DNA of 52,238 nucleotides from Thermoplasmata archaeon (GTDB lineage: Archaea > Thermoplasmatota > Thermoplasmata > Thermoplasmatales > Thermoplasmataceae). Shown piece by piece: positions 45,443-52,238 of the stretch. Numbering within the stretch: the stretch's first letter is position 1; every line of letters begins with the position of its first letter. The DNA lies in assembly GCA_021797735.1 (NCBI GenBank), contig JAJZZE010000004.1:1-52238 (forward strand), in the 5' to 3' direction. The notes beneath the pieces were generated by a model, which was given only the letters and a program-made list of their open reading frames with translations, ran no database searches and was not told the origin of the DNA. A program made the translations under genes and the position numbers.

Positions 45443-46450
45443 TTAATTTCTTATCTGTCTTTCTAACCGGTTCAATCTCAATGTGTTATTCTTTGCCCTT
45501 CTATCCATATATCTGTAATACCTGGACTCTGTCATCATTGTGGCTGGTGGAATTTTAGCCTCTATGTCCAGTAAGGATTTTAAGCTATCATAATCCTCCG
45601 TTTTTTTAATTACAAGGATATCTGTACTAATATTATACTTAAGCACCATTTGTAATATTATCTTTGGAGAAAGGAATACAAGGACTACTGCAAGAAATAA
45701 CAGCGCAAGCATGGCAAGATTAAGCAAAGTGCCCGGAGAGGAATTCATGGAAAGCACATATGAAATCATTAATATATACACCACCAGTGTAAAATATCCA
45801 TAAATACCTGTAAGAAGTTTTCTCGCTCCCTCTGACTCCTTTGAAAAATATTTTTCCAGCAGTAATGTATCCATTTCCGCGTCTGTAAGCTGTACCATGG
45901 CAGATTGGTTTACAAGAATTCTCCATGGATCTTTCCCGCTTATACTGGCCAGGCCAAATCTATAATCGGATTCGGATGTATACACTTCAGGCCCCTGTTT
46001 TCCTATCAGGCTGGAAAGCCTTTCCGTAAGTTCCTGATTCAATTCTCCATGGCTGGAAAAATCCTTTTTCCCAAAACCTGTAAGGCTCAGTGCTGGAACA
46101 CTAAATATTGCAAATGTAGCAGGTATTAGTAGAAGAAGGGAGATATATGTATGTATTACAATCATAGCCATAACGGACTCTATTCCAGCATAAAAGGCAA
46201 TAACCAGGAATGCAAATACTTTTAATGCAAATATCCGGTTGCGTGGATTTTTTTTAATTGATTTTTTAACCGCCAGGAATGTAGCAATTCCGAATAAAAG
46301 TGTAGCCAGTGCCGGAAATATAGCTATTCCAATGAAGCCAACCAGTCCCGGTCTAAATGATAAGGTAAAGAATACAAATGTAAAGACAATCGCAGACGGA
46401 ATAATATTTATGGCTATATATTTTCTTTTGCTCAGGAATTTCCTCTCCAT
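45443..46450 (-). CDS. Membrane protein resembling M48 peptidases but without the zinc motif
   Basis: A 335-residue protein with three to four N-terminal membrane segments (about 12-125), a soluble domain (about 130-215), two more membrane segments (about 215-265) and a basic tail. The soluble part follows the M48/HtpX pattern: VYTSESDYRFGLASISG, ILVNQSAMVQLTDAEMDTLLLEKYF, which lines up with the strand and helix leading to HExxH. At that place the sequence is LEKYF (198-202): the Glu is kept but both histidines are gone. It is therefore probably a non-catalytic relative. The M48 link is my inference from pattern alone. Confidence 0.45.
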   Translation of the reverse strand: MERKFLSKRKYIAINIIPSAIVFTFVFFTLSFRPGLVGFIGIAIFPALATLLFGIATFLAVKKSIKKNPRNRIFALKVFAFLVIAFYAGIESVMAMIVIHTYISLLLLIPATFAIFSVPALSLTGFGKKDFSSHGELNQELTERLSSLIGKQGPEVYTSESDYRFGLASISGKDPWRILVNQSAMVQLTDAEMDTLLLEKYFSKESEGARKLLTGIYGYFTLVVYILMISYVLSMNSSPGTLLNLAMLALLFLAVVLVFLSPKIILQMVLKYNISTDILVIKKTEDYDSLKSLLDIEAKIPPATMMTESRYYRYMDRRAKNNTLRLNRLERQIRN

Positions 46451-46486
46451 GAAATGTTTATACCCTGAGTATATTTAATTATTGCT

Positions 46487-46702
46487 ATGTACAGACTATA
46501 TGAAGTTGCCAGAAAAGGGCTGTTTTTTGGTATAACAGGTATTACGTGGCTGGTTTCTATTCCCATACTAAACACATTTTTCCTGCCACAGGGATTTTAC
46601 TTCCTGCAGGGTTTTATGATATTAATATGGCTAGCAGGAAGTATTTCATGGGCAATTATATTGTTATTATACGTTGTTAGAAGCAGAATGCATGGTGATT
46701 AA
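46487..46702 (+). CDS. Two-helix small membrane protein
   Basis: A 71-residue protein with two membrane segments (about 12-30 and 38-62) and a basic tail (VVRSRMHGD). It is divergent from the M48-like gene with only 36 bases between starts. A TATA-like GTTTATACC near 46457-46465 lies about 26 bases before the ATG, allowing a leaderless mRNA. The function is unknown; a partner role with the neighbouring membrane protein is conceivable. Confidence 0.45.
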   Translation: MYRLYEVARKGLFFGITGITWLVSIPILNTFFLPQGFYFLQGFMILIWLAGSISWAIILLLYVVRSRMHGD

Positions 46703-46903
46703 AAAATCTGAATAAACACTTGCATTTCCAGACTGAAAGGTATCAAAGAAACTAATTTTGACCATAAAGCACTCGTATTACAGGGCAAGGAAGCCGGAAG
46801 CCCTTGAAGAAGTTGGCAAATTTACATTATAATTATTTTTAATAAATGCAATATCCTGAAGCCGGTTACCGTATAAATCCCATGTTATATGCTCAGTTTT
46901 CCC

Positions 46904-48181
46904 CTATGCAATACTGTTGCCTGATAAAAGCCATCTCCATAGAGATATATAGATTATTTTATGGTTTTTAAACATCAACTTATCATCAAAATCCCAGGTT
47001 ATTATTATCAGATTATTGCAGTTAAGCTGTTCAGATGCCTTTACCAGTGCTGCTGCTTCCCCTGCAGGCATCTCATTATTCGTGGTTGAATAGGTAACCT
47101 GAATCAGTGAGGTAATTTCTATCCCCTTTTTAACAACAAAATCAACTTCGTGGCCATTATAATCCTGCCAGTAATAGATGTTAAAATTGTTTTCAACACT
47201 TCTTCTTTTAAGTTCTATGGCAACAGCATTTTCCATAGATCTGCCAGAATCGGCACTGGATTTATCAAGGATTGATATTAGGCCTGTATCCATCAAATAT
47301 ATTTTCTTTACAGAGTTCTCTATTTCGGCGGATTTATGTGAGTATTTGTCCAGGGTAAAAACCAGAAATGATTCTTCAAGATAGTATATATAATTTCTAG
47401 CCGTATGGACACTTCCAATGCCAAAAACATTTTTTATTTTATTATAGCTGATATATCCGGAATAGTTATTCAATATGGCCTGTGACATATCAATAAACGT
47501 TTTGACAAATGTAATTTTATGCCTGATTATTATATCCTTCTCGATGATATCTGTGTATAGCTGTTTAAGATACAGGAATCTGTCCTCTTTACCAATCAGT
47601 ATATCCGGAAAACCTCCCATCTCGATATAATGGGAAAGGTTATTCCGTAAAATTGGGGGGTCTAAATATCCCTCATTAAGCACACCCTTATATTCCATAT
47701 ATTCCTTAAAACTTAATGGAAATAAATTAATTTGCAGGTGCCTGCCCGTTAAATGTGATGATAACTCACTGCTCAAAAGTTTTGAATTTGATCCGGTAAT
47801 AAAAACATTGAAATTTTTCTGCAGGTTATTTACAAATAGCTCCCAGTTGTCTAAATTTTGAATTTCATCAATAAAAATATATTTAACATTTCCATACAGC
47901 TCAATGAAATTATTAAAGAGGTCATTAAAATCTATGCCATATAGATTTATATCGTCCAGATTTATATAACCGTAATCAAGGCCGTGCATTAATAAATATA
48001 TCAGTGTTGATTTGCCCGACCTCCTTATGCCAGTAACTATTTTGGCAAGATTGCTATCGGCCATTTTGCTTAACTGCTGCATCACATCCCTGTCTGCTAA
48101 AGTTTTTTTATCCATAGCCTTTTCCAGTTCATATTTCTGCTTCATAAGCACATCTTTTATATTCATTAATTGATAATGCAT
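46904..48181 (-). CDS. AAA ATPase, DUF4143-type paralogue
   Basis: A 425-residue P-loop ATPase. Walker A VTGIRRSGKSTL spans 49-60, Walker B KYIFIDEIQNLDNWE near 100-114, and NVFITGSNSKLLSSELSSHL near 125-145. The C-terminal domain contains HEVDFVVKKGIEITSLIQVTY, again with the ExK position changed (Q-V-T), as in the paralogue at 41.7 kb and unlike the one at 40.0 kb. A second ATG at 48166 (MNIKDVLMKQ) is possible. It closes the accessory region and is transcribed opposite to the other two. Confidence 0.8.
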   Translation of the reverse strand: MHYQLMNIKDVLMKQKYELEKAMDKKTLADRDVMQQLSKMADSNLAKIVTGIRRSGKSTLIYLLMHGLDYGYINLDDINLYGIDFNDLFNNFIELYGNVKYIFIDEIQNLDNWELFVNNLQKNFNVFITGSNSKLLSSELSSHLTGRHLQINLFPLSFKEYMEYKGVLNEGYLDPPILRNNLSHYIEMGGFPDILIGKEDRFLYLKQLYTDIIEKDIIIRHKITFVKTFIDMSQAILNNYSGYISYNKIKNVFGIGSVHTARNYIYYLEESFLVFTLDKYSHKSAEIENSVKKIYLMDTGLISILDKSSADSGRSMENAVAIELKRRSVENNFNIYYWQDYNGHEVDFVVKKGIEITSLIQVTYSTTNNEMPAGEAAALVKASEQLNCNNLIIITWDFDDKLMFKNHKIIYISLWRWLLSGNSIA

Positions 48182-48620
48182 ATATTTATTAAAAAGTTTG
48201 CATTCTCATTTTTTTAAGTGCAGATTTTACATGGCAATCTGTAACAGATACTTATGTTTGCGAACTTTAAACGTTGTAATTTTAATCCTGTTAGAAATGC
48301 AATCTTAAAGGAATTGATACTATCAGAAAAGCCCAAGGTAGGCTGCAAGTTATGTGAGTTATGAATATATCCTAAAGGAATTATACCGGAGTAAAATTTT
48401 ATCACGGAAATTTGATATAAAGATCTGTTTCTGATTTATCCTCCCATCAACTTTGGGTTTACTGTTAAGAATTATGTTATTCCCTGAGTTATCTTTACTT
48501 CATTTCCCTTTGCGATCTCTCACGAATATGTGTACCCATTCATGGAGTAACTACACTGGCAATCTATCTATTGATTTCCAAACGCAGTATAAAGTATGCC
48601 ATTATAATAGCACAGAAGAT
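48182..48620. other. Intergenic stretch with short coding-like pieces
   Basis: About 440 bases. On the plus strand one frame (48245-48364) reads MFANFKRCNFNPVRNAILKE and ends VGCKLCEL at TGA, then continues for nine codons (IYPKGIIPE) to the next stop. A zinc-type C-x-x-C and the continuation beyond a stop suggest a decayed gene end, but the evidence is thin. Nothing else is recognised. Confidence 0.3.
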
Positions 48621-49871
48621 TTATTTTTCTGCATCAAGATTTTTAACCGTGCCAAGCAGAACCTGCACACCTTTCTCAATATAACTGAAATCTGTCCATT
48701 CCAGTGGTGTATGGCTAAGCCCTAAATGGCTGGGCACAAATATCATTCCTGCCTCAGAAATTTTTGAAATAGGTATTGCATCATGGCCTGCACCACTTGG
48801 CATTTTCATACTTGAAAAACTCAGGTCAGATAAAGATTTTTCTATAGCGTTTATTACATCATCCGACATGATAGATGGTTCTACATCAGTTATTATTGAA
48901 AACTGCACAGGAGCCTTAAACGTTTTCAGGTAACTGATCACAATATCTTTCATGTAATGCAGGCTATCGCTCGCTTCACTCCTGAGGTCAATTTTCATAC
49001 ATACATGGCCTGGAATTACATTGAACCTGTTTGGTTCAACATTTAATTCACCAACAGTGCCCACGCTGTGGTTGTTAAATTTTTTTGATGTTTCCATTGC
49101 AGTGGAATTCACATTTTTTATAATAGCAGCCGCCTTCACCAGTGCATCATCCCTCATGTCCATAGGTGTTGTGCCGGAATGTCCCTGTATACCCTTAATA
49201 TTTACCCTAATAACACACTGGCCAGTTATGGAGGTAACAATTCCAATGCCCATATTCATTTTTTCAAGCATAGGCCCCTGCTCAATGTGGTATTCAATAT
49301 AATACCCGGGCTTTCCTGTAAATTCTGATGTGCCGAGGTATCCAATATCCTGCATTGCCGATTTAAAATCTTTTCCATCCCTGTTTTTTAGCTTCCATAA
49401 ATCATCTTTACTGATTAATCCTGCATATCCATGGCTGCCAAGCATCGGCTGGTGGAATGCTGATCCCTCTTCACCTGTAAATGCTGCAGCAACAATGGTT
49501 TTCCTGTTTTTATATTTCTCCTCCCTTAAGCGGATGAGCACTTCCAGGGCACTGAATACACCCATGGCACCGTCAAACATCCCACCATCAATAACAGAAT
49601 CGAGGTGTGACCCCATCATTATTATGTCACTCTCCTTCCCGGGGAGTGTTATAAAGATATTTCCATAAATATCTATAAATGGCTCAAAACCATTCTTCCT
49701 GCATAAACTTACGAAATAATCCCTGGTCTTTTTATCATTCTCTGTTCCGGCTGGCCTTGTTACACCATCTGATTCAGTTAATAGATCAGGTGATTCTATT
49801 CTTCTGCCATTTTTTCTGCCTATGGATCCCTGTTCCATTAATATATTATACAATCTATCCTGTTCATTCAT
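48621..49871 (-). CDS. M20-family N-carbamoyl-L-amino-acid hydrolase / allantoate amidohydrolase
   Basis: A 416-residue zinc amidohydrolase that removes carbamoyl groups from N-carbamoyl amino acids or related ureido acids. Metal and catalytic positions are H89 (GSHLDSV), D100 (GGMFDGAMGV), E134/E135 (FTGEEGSAF), the histidine of YHIEQGP and GAGHDA near the end. The ribosome binding site GAGGTGAT lies inside the end of the hydantoinase gene, and the two overlap by eight bases, so they form one operon. Hydantoinase opens the ring and this enzyme frees the amino acid. Which ureido acid is natural here cannot be told. Confidence 0.85.
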   Translation of the reverse strand: MNEQDRLYNILMEQGSIGRKNGRRIESPDLLTESDGVTRPAGTENDKKTRDYFVSLCRKNGFEPFIDIYGNIFITLPGKESDIIMMGSHLDSVIDGGMFDGAMGVFSALEVLIRLREEKYKNRKTIVAAAFTGEEGSAFHQPMLGSHGYAGLISKDDLWKLKNRDGKDFKSAMQDIGYLGTSEFTGKPGYYIEYHIEQGPMLEKMNMGIGIVTSITGQCVIRVNIKGIQGHSGTTPMDMRDDALVKAAAIIKNVNSTAMETSKKFNNHSVGTVGELNVEPNRFNVIPGHVCMKIDLRSEASDSLHYMKDIVISYLKTFKAPVQFSIITDVEPSIMSDDVINAIEKSLSDLSFSSMKMPSGAGHDAIPISKISEAGMIFVPSHLGLSHTPLEWTDFSYIEKGVQVLLGTVKNLDAEK

Positions 49872-51240
49872 TTATATCACCTCTTCCGAGAAATTTTCCC
49901 CTTCTTCCTGTTTCAGTAAATACATCATTTTCAGCCACAATTTTCCCTCCAGCCAGTGTGAGTACAGGCCATCCCCTGGTTTTCATATGGCCATAAAGGG
50001 AGATATCTGTTCCCATATGCAGATCCTCTGCCCTTAAGCCATGTTCCATTTCTGTATCTATAACAGCAATATCCGCATCGCTGCCTATATCAATAGCCCC
50101 CTTCCGTGGATAAATGCCAAATATTCTTGCAGGTCCACTGCTTATGAGATCAACAAATCTCTGAAGCGTAATCCTCCCTTTCTGAACGCCCTCAGAGAAT
50201 AGCAGTGGCAACCTTGTCTCAATACCGGGCACACCGTTTGGAACCTTATTAAATGGTATTCCCGGTTTTTTCTGTTCACGCAAAAACGGTACATGGTCTG
50301 ATCCAACTGCATGTATTTTTCCACTGGCCAGTGCATTCCACATGGCATCAATGTCAGATTTTTTCCTCAGTGGCGGGCTGCATATATACTCATTTCCCCT
50401 ATCGCCATTAAGGTATTCCTCATCCAGAATAAGGTACTGTGGACAGGTCTCACCATAAATATCAGTCCCATTTTTCCTGGCCATGTCAATGATCTCCGGC
50501 GAGTTTTTTGTTGACAGATGTACACAGTATACCTTTGATCCTGATTCCTTTGCCGCAATTGCAGCATCAGCCACAGCAATATCCTCACTTATATCCGGCT
50601 TGCTCCTTGCATGGTAAACTGGACCTGTTTTGCCTGCCCTTAAAAGAGCATCCATATTCCCCTCAATGAAATCATTATTTTCAGCATGTATCTGCACCAT
50701 TATGCCGTGTTTTCTGGCTATCTGCATTGCCATTAAAATCTGGTAATTGTTGGCATACCTCCCAAGGTTCTTATATGTTGTAAACAGCTTTACTGCCATG
50801 ATTCCAGATTTCTGGAGCCCCATAAAGATGCCCTCAAGTTTTTCCTCAGATTCAAAATCCGCTGTTACCATCATGGGTTTTACTGTAAAATCCAGTGGGC
50901 TCTGTTCCGAAAATCGTTTTATCTTTGATTCCGCTGCCCTGACAGTATCCTCATTTTCAGTAGCCTGTGAAAAGTCAAGTACTGTGGTGGTACCACCAAT
51001 GGCTGCACCGGTAGTGCCGTTTTTAATGGTGCCGGCAGAAGAATACCCCTCAATATGTGTATGCGGGTCAACACCACCCGGGATCACAAGTTTTCCATGG
51101 AGGTTTATGGTATTATTCCCGCCAATTTCTTCAATGCTTCCAATAGCTGTTATAATTCCATCCTTTATGCCTATGGATGTTCTGTGCAGTCCTCCTCCAT
51201 AGAATACATTGCCATCCCTCAGAATAATATCAAAGGCCAT
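49864..51240 (-). CDS. Hydantoinase / dihydropyrimidinase
   Basis: A 458-residue cyclic-amide hydrolase of the amidohydrolase superfamily. VDPHTHIEG gives H60 and H62. K151 in MAVKLFTTYKN is the carbamylated lysine. VQIHAENND and YCVHLSTKNS supply the next histidines and GSDHVPF the aspartate. All metal ligands are present, so it should be active on hydantoins or dihydropyrimidines. I start at the ATG at 51240 (MAFDIILRDG); an ATG at 51261 would add seven residues. It is followed with overlap by the carbamoyl-amino-acid hydrolase gene and is divergent from hutH. Confidence 0.9.
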   Translation of the reverse strand: MAFDIILRDGNVFYGGGLHRTSIGIKDGIITAIGSIEEIGGNNTINLHGKLVIPGGVDPHTHIEGYSSAGTIKNGTTGAAIGGTTTVLDFSQATENEDTVRAAESKIKRFSEQSPLDFTVKPMMVTADFESEEKLEGIFMGLQKSGIMAVKLFTTYKNLGRYANNYQILMAMQIARKHGIMVQIHAENNDFIEGNMDALLRAGKTGPVYHARSKPDISEDIAVADAAIAAKESGSKVYCVHLSTKNSPEIIDMARKNGTDIYGETCPQYLILDEEYLNGDRGNEYICSPPLRKKSDIDAMWNALASGKIHAVGSDHVPFLREQKKPGIPFNKVPNGVPGIETRLPLLFSEGVQKGRITLQRFVDLISSGPARIFGIYPRKGAIDIGSDADIAVIDTEMEHGLRAEDLHMGTDISLYGHMKTRGWPVLTLAGGKIVAENDVFTETGRRGKFLGRGDINE

Positions 51241-51425
51241 AATTGTTATATATCTCTTCAATATTTAAATTTAGGCATGGCAATTATTTGCCGTTATAAA
51301 ACAGTAGATGTATTCCATGTATTTTCCGCATTTTCTCTGCACTTTTTCTGGAATTATAGCCATATATAACTGTCCATTTTATGACCACTAATAATCGCCA
51401 TAGCATAATGAACAATAAAAAACCA

Positions 51426-51440
51426 GTGCATTTTTTGCAC
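51426..51440. promoter_or_regulatory. Small palindrome in the hydantoinase-hutH intergenic region
   Basis: GTGCA and TGCAC flank five T at 51426-51440, about 60 bases before hutH. It could be a repressor site serving the divergent genes. It is short, so chance is possible. The hutH promoter itself shows TTAATATAT at 51471-51479, 20-28 bases before the ATG. Confidence 0.3.
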
Positions 51441-51498
51441 GGAATGGTTAATTTTCAGCTCTGGCATAGATTAATATATCAATAACAATTATATAATC

Positions 51499-52238
51499 AT
51501 GATTTATATTGATGGCAATACGCTAACAATAGATGATGTTGTGGCGGTTGCAGTTAACCATGAGTGGATCGCCATAGACAAAAATGCCCTGAAACAGATT
51601 GAAAATTCCCGGGAGTCCCTGATTAAAATACTTAAAACTGGAAAACCGGTATATGGTGTAAACACTGGTTTTGGTTCACTGTTAAATACCGCTGTTCCGG
51701 ATGGATTAATGGAAAAGCTTCAGGTTAACCTTATACGCAGCCATTCCTCTGGCATCGGTGAACCACTTGATGAGAATACAGTACGTGCAATAATGGTGGT
51801 GCGTGCAAATACACTGGCAAAGGGGTATTCTGGCGTTTCCACGGAATTAATAGATTTTCTTTTATTCATGCTGAACCACAATATAATTCCGGCTGTACCT
51901 AAATATGGATCCGTGGGATCGAGTGGGGACCTGGCACCTCTGGCACACGTTGGCCTGGCAATTATTGGGGAGGGTGATGTATTTTATAACGGGAGAAAAG
52001 AAAATGCTGCAGGGGTATTTAGGGAACTGGGTGCAGTTCCATATCATTACAGGGAGAAAGAGGGTGTTGCACTGATTAATGGTACATCTGCCATGTGTGG
52101 CATACTTGCACTTGAGTTAAAAAATGCTGAAAAGCTTATTAACAGTGCAATGGGATCGTTTATTATGTCCTTTGAGGCACTGTCAGGCACATCTAAAGCA
52201 TTTACAGAATGGGCACTTGCAGCCAGGCCACATCCCGG
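51499..52238 (+). CDS. hutH: Histidine ammonia-lyase (3' end outside the window)
   Basis: The first 246 codons of an aromatic amino acid lyase of the HutH type, which turns histidine into urocanate and ammonia. Y52 in VYGVNTGFGSL is the catalytic tyrosine, and QVNLIRSHSSGIGEP and the NGTSAMCG strand are intact. The prosthetic group normally forms from Ala-Ser-Gly. Here the motif is GSVGSSGDLAPLAH, so the triad is S141-S142-G143. The central Ser is kept. Whether the ring still forms, or specificity shifts, is open. A TATA-like box about 24 bases before the ATG indicates a leaderless mRNA. No other hut genes are in the window. Confidence 0.85.
   Translation, partial: MIYIDGNTLTIDDVVAVAVNHEWIAIDKNALKQIENSRESLIKILKTGKPVYGVNTGFGSLLNTAVPDGLMEKLQVNLIRSHSSGIGEPLDENTVRAIMVVRANTLAKGYSGVSTELIDFLLFMLNHNIIPAVPKYGSVGSSGDLAPLAHVGLAIIGEGDVFYNGRKENAAGVFRELGAVPYHYREKEGVALINGTSAMCGILALELKNAEKLINSAMGSFIMSFEALSGTSKAFTEWALAARPHP

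Noticed and set aside
48214-48405. A 63-codon minus-strand frame in the gap before the M20 gene
   Set aside because: The opposite strand over the same bases looks more protein-like, and neither has a convincing start.
1-52238. tRNA, rRNA, CRISPR array or replication origin
   Set aside because: No TTCRANNC-type tRNA arms, no rRNA core sequences, no regularly spaced repeats and no clustered origin-binding repeats were seen on either strand.

Overview
The window looks like chromosomal DNA from an acidophilic archaeon of the order Thermoplasmatales, most like the Ferroplasma/Acidiplasma group. The DNA is AT-rich. Many genes have a TATA-like box about 25 bases before the start codon and almost no leader, whereas genes inside operons carry a GGTGA-type ribosome binding site. 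The protein families fit: a Ta0938-like zinc protein, DUF973, DUF4143 ATPases, a Sulfolobus-type GH1 enzyme and many MFS and APC permeases. The genus is an inference. I found no rRNA, tRNA or CRISPR array.

Layout. 1-4.3 kb: the 3' end of an unidentified gene, a DHA2-type exporter, an overlapping pair (zinc-finger/haem-oxygenase-like protein plus Ta0938-like protein) and a class II glutamine amidotransferase. 4.3-10.6 kb: acetyl-CoA synthetase-like enzyme, sugar-type MFS carrier, then divergent class III CoA-transferase and isovaleryl-type acyl-CoA dehydrogenase. 10.7-17.1 kb: amino-acid block with a proline-racemase-family enzyme, YtcJ-type amidohydrolase, APC permease, class III aminotransferase and a divergent Lrp regulator. 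17.1-24.1 kb: amino-sugar block (GPH symporter, nitrilase-like protein, PIG-L deacetylase, BadF-type kinase, GlmD-like SIS protein) interrupted by a complete IS630 element. 24.3-28.7 kb: GH1 beta-glycosidase, then a GH4 glycosidase overlapping an APC permease gene. 28.9-35.6 kb: Ada-like repair protein, MFS exporter, two decayed coding stretches, methyltransferase, AbiE toxin-antitoxin pair, DUF973 protein. 35.7-39.8 kb: thiolase, enoyl-CoA hydratase, glycosyltransferase 2, with IS debris. 39.9-48.2 kb: an accessory region with three AAA/DUF4143 ATPases, a GNAT enzyme, a pRiA4b ORF-3 protein, small membrane proteins and a degenerate M48-like membrane protein. 48.6-52.2 kb: N-carbamoyl-amino-acid hydrolase and hydantoinase operon, divergent from a histidine ammonia-lyase gene cut by the window edge.

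Taken together the window describes a heterotroph that scavenges amino acids, amino sugars, glycosides and short acyl chains. The deacetylase, kinase and SIS genes resemble the last steps of the Thermococcus chitin route. The CoA-transferase, dehydrogenase, hydratase and thiolase could serve branched-chain or short-chain acyl-CoA oxidation, although they are not one operon. Mobile-element wreckage (IS630, mutator-type transposase, a likely TnpB tail, unidentified fragments) is concentrated in the gaps, especially at 31-38 kb and 41 kb. The most interesting points are four enzymes with altered catalytic residues (nitrilase-like Cys to Ser, M48-like without HExxH, HutH with SSG instead of ASG, proline-racemase-like Cys/Ser), the zinc-finger/haem-oxygenase-like pair, and perfect palindromes on or beside the start codons of the AbiE and ATPase genes.
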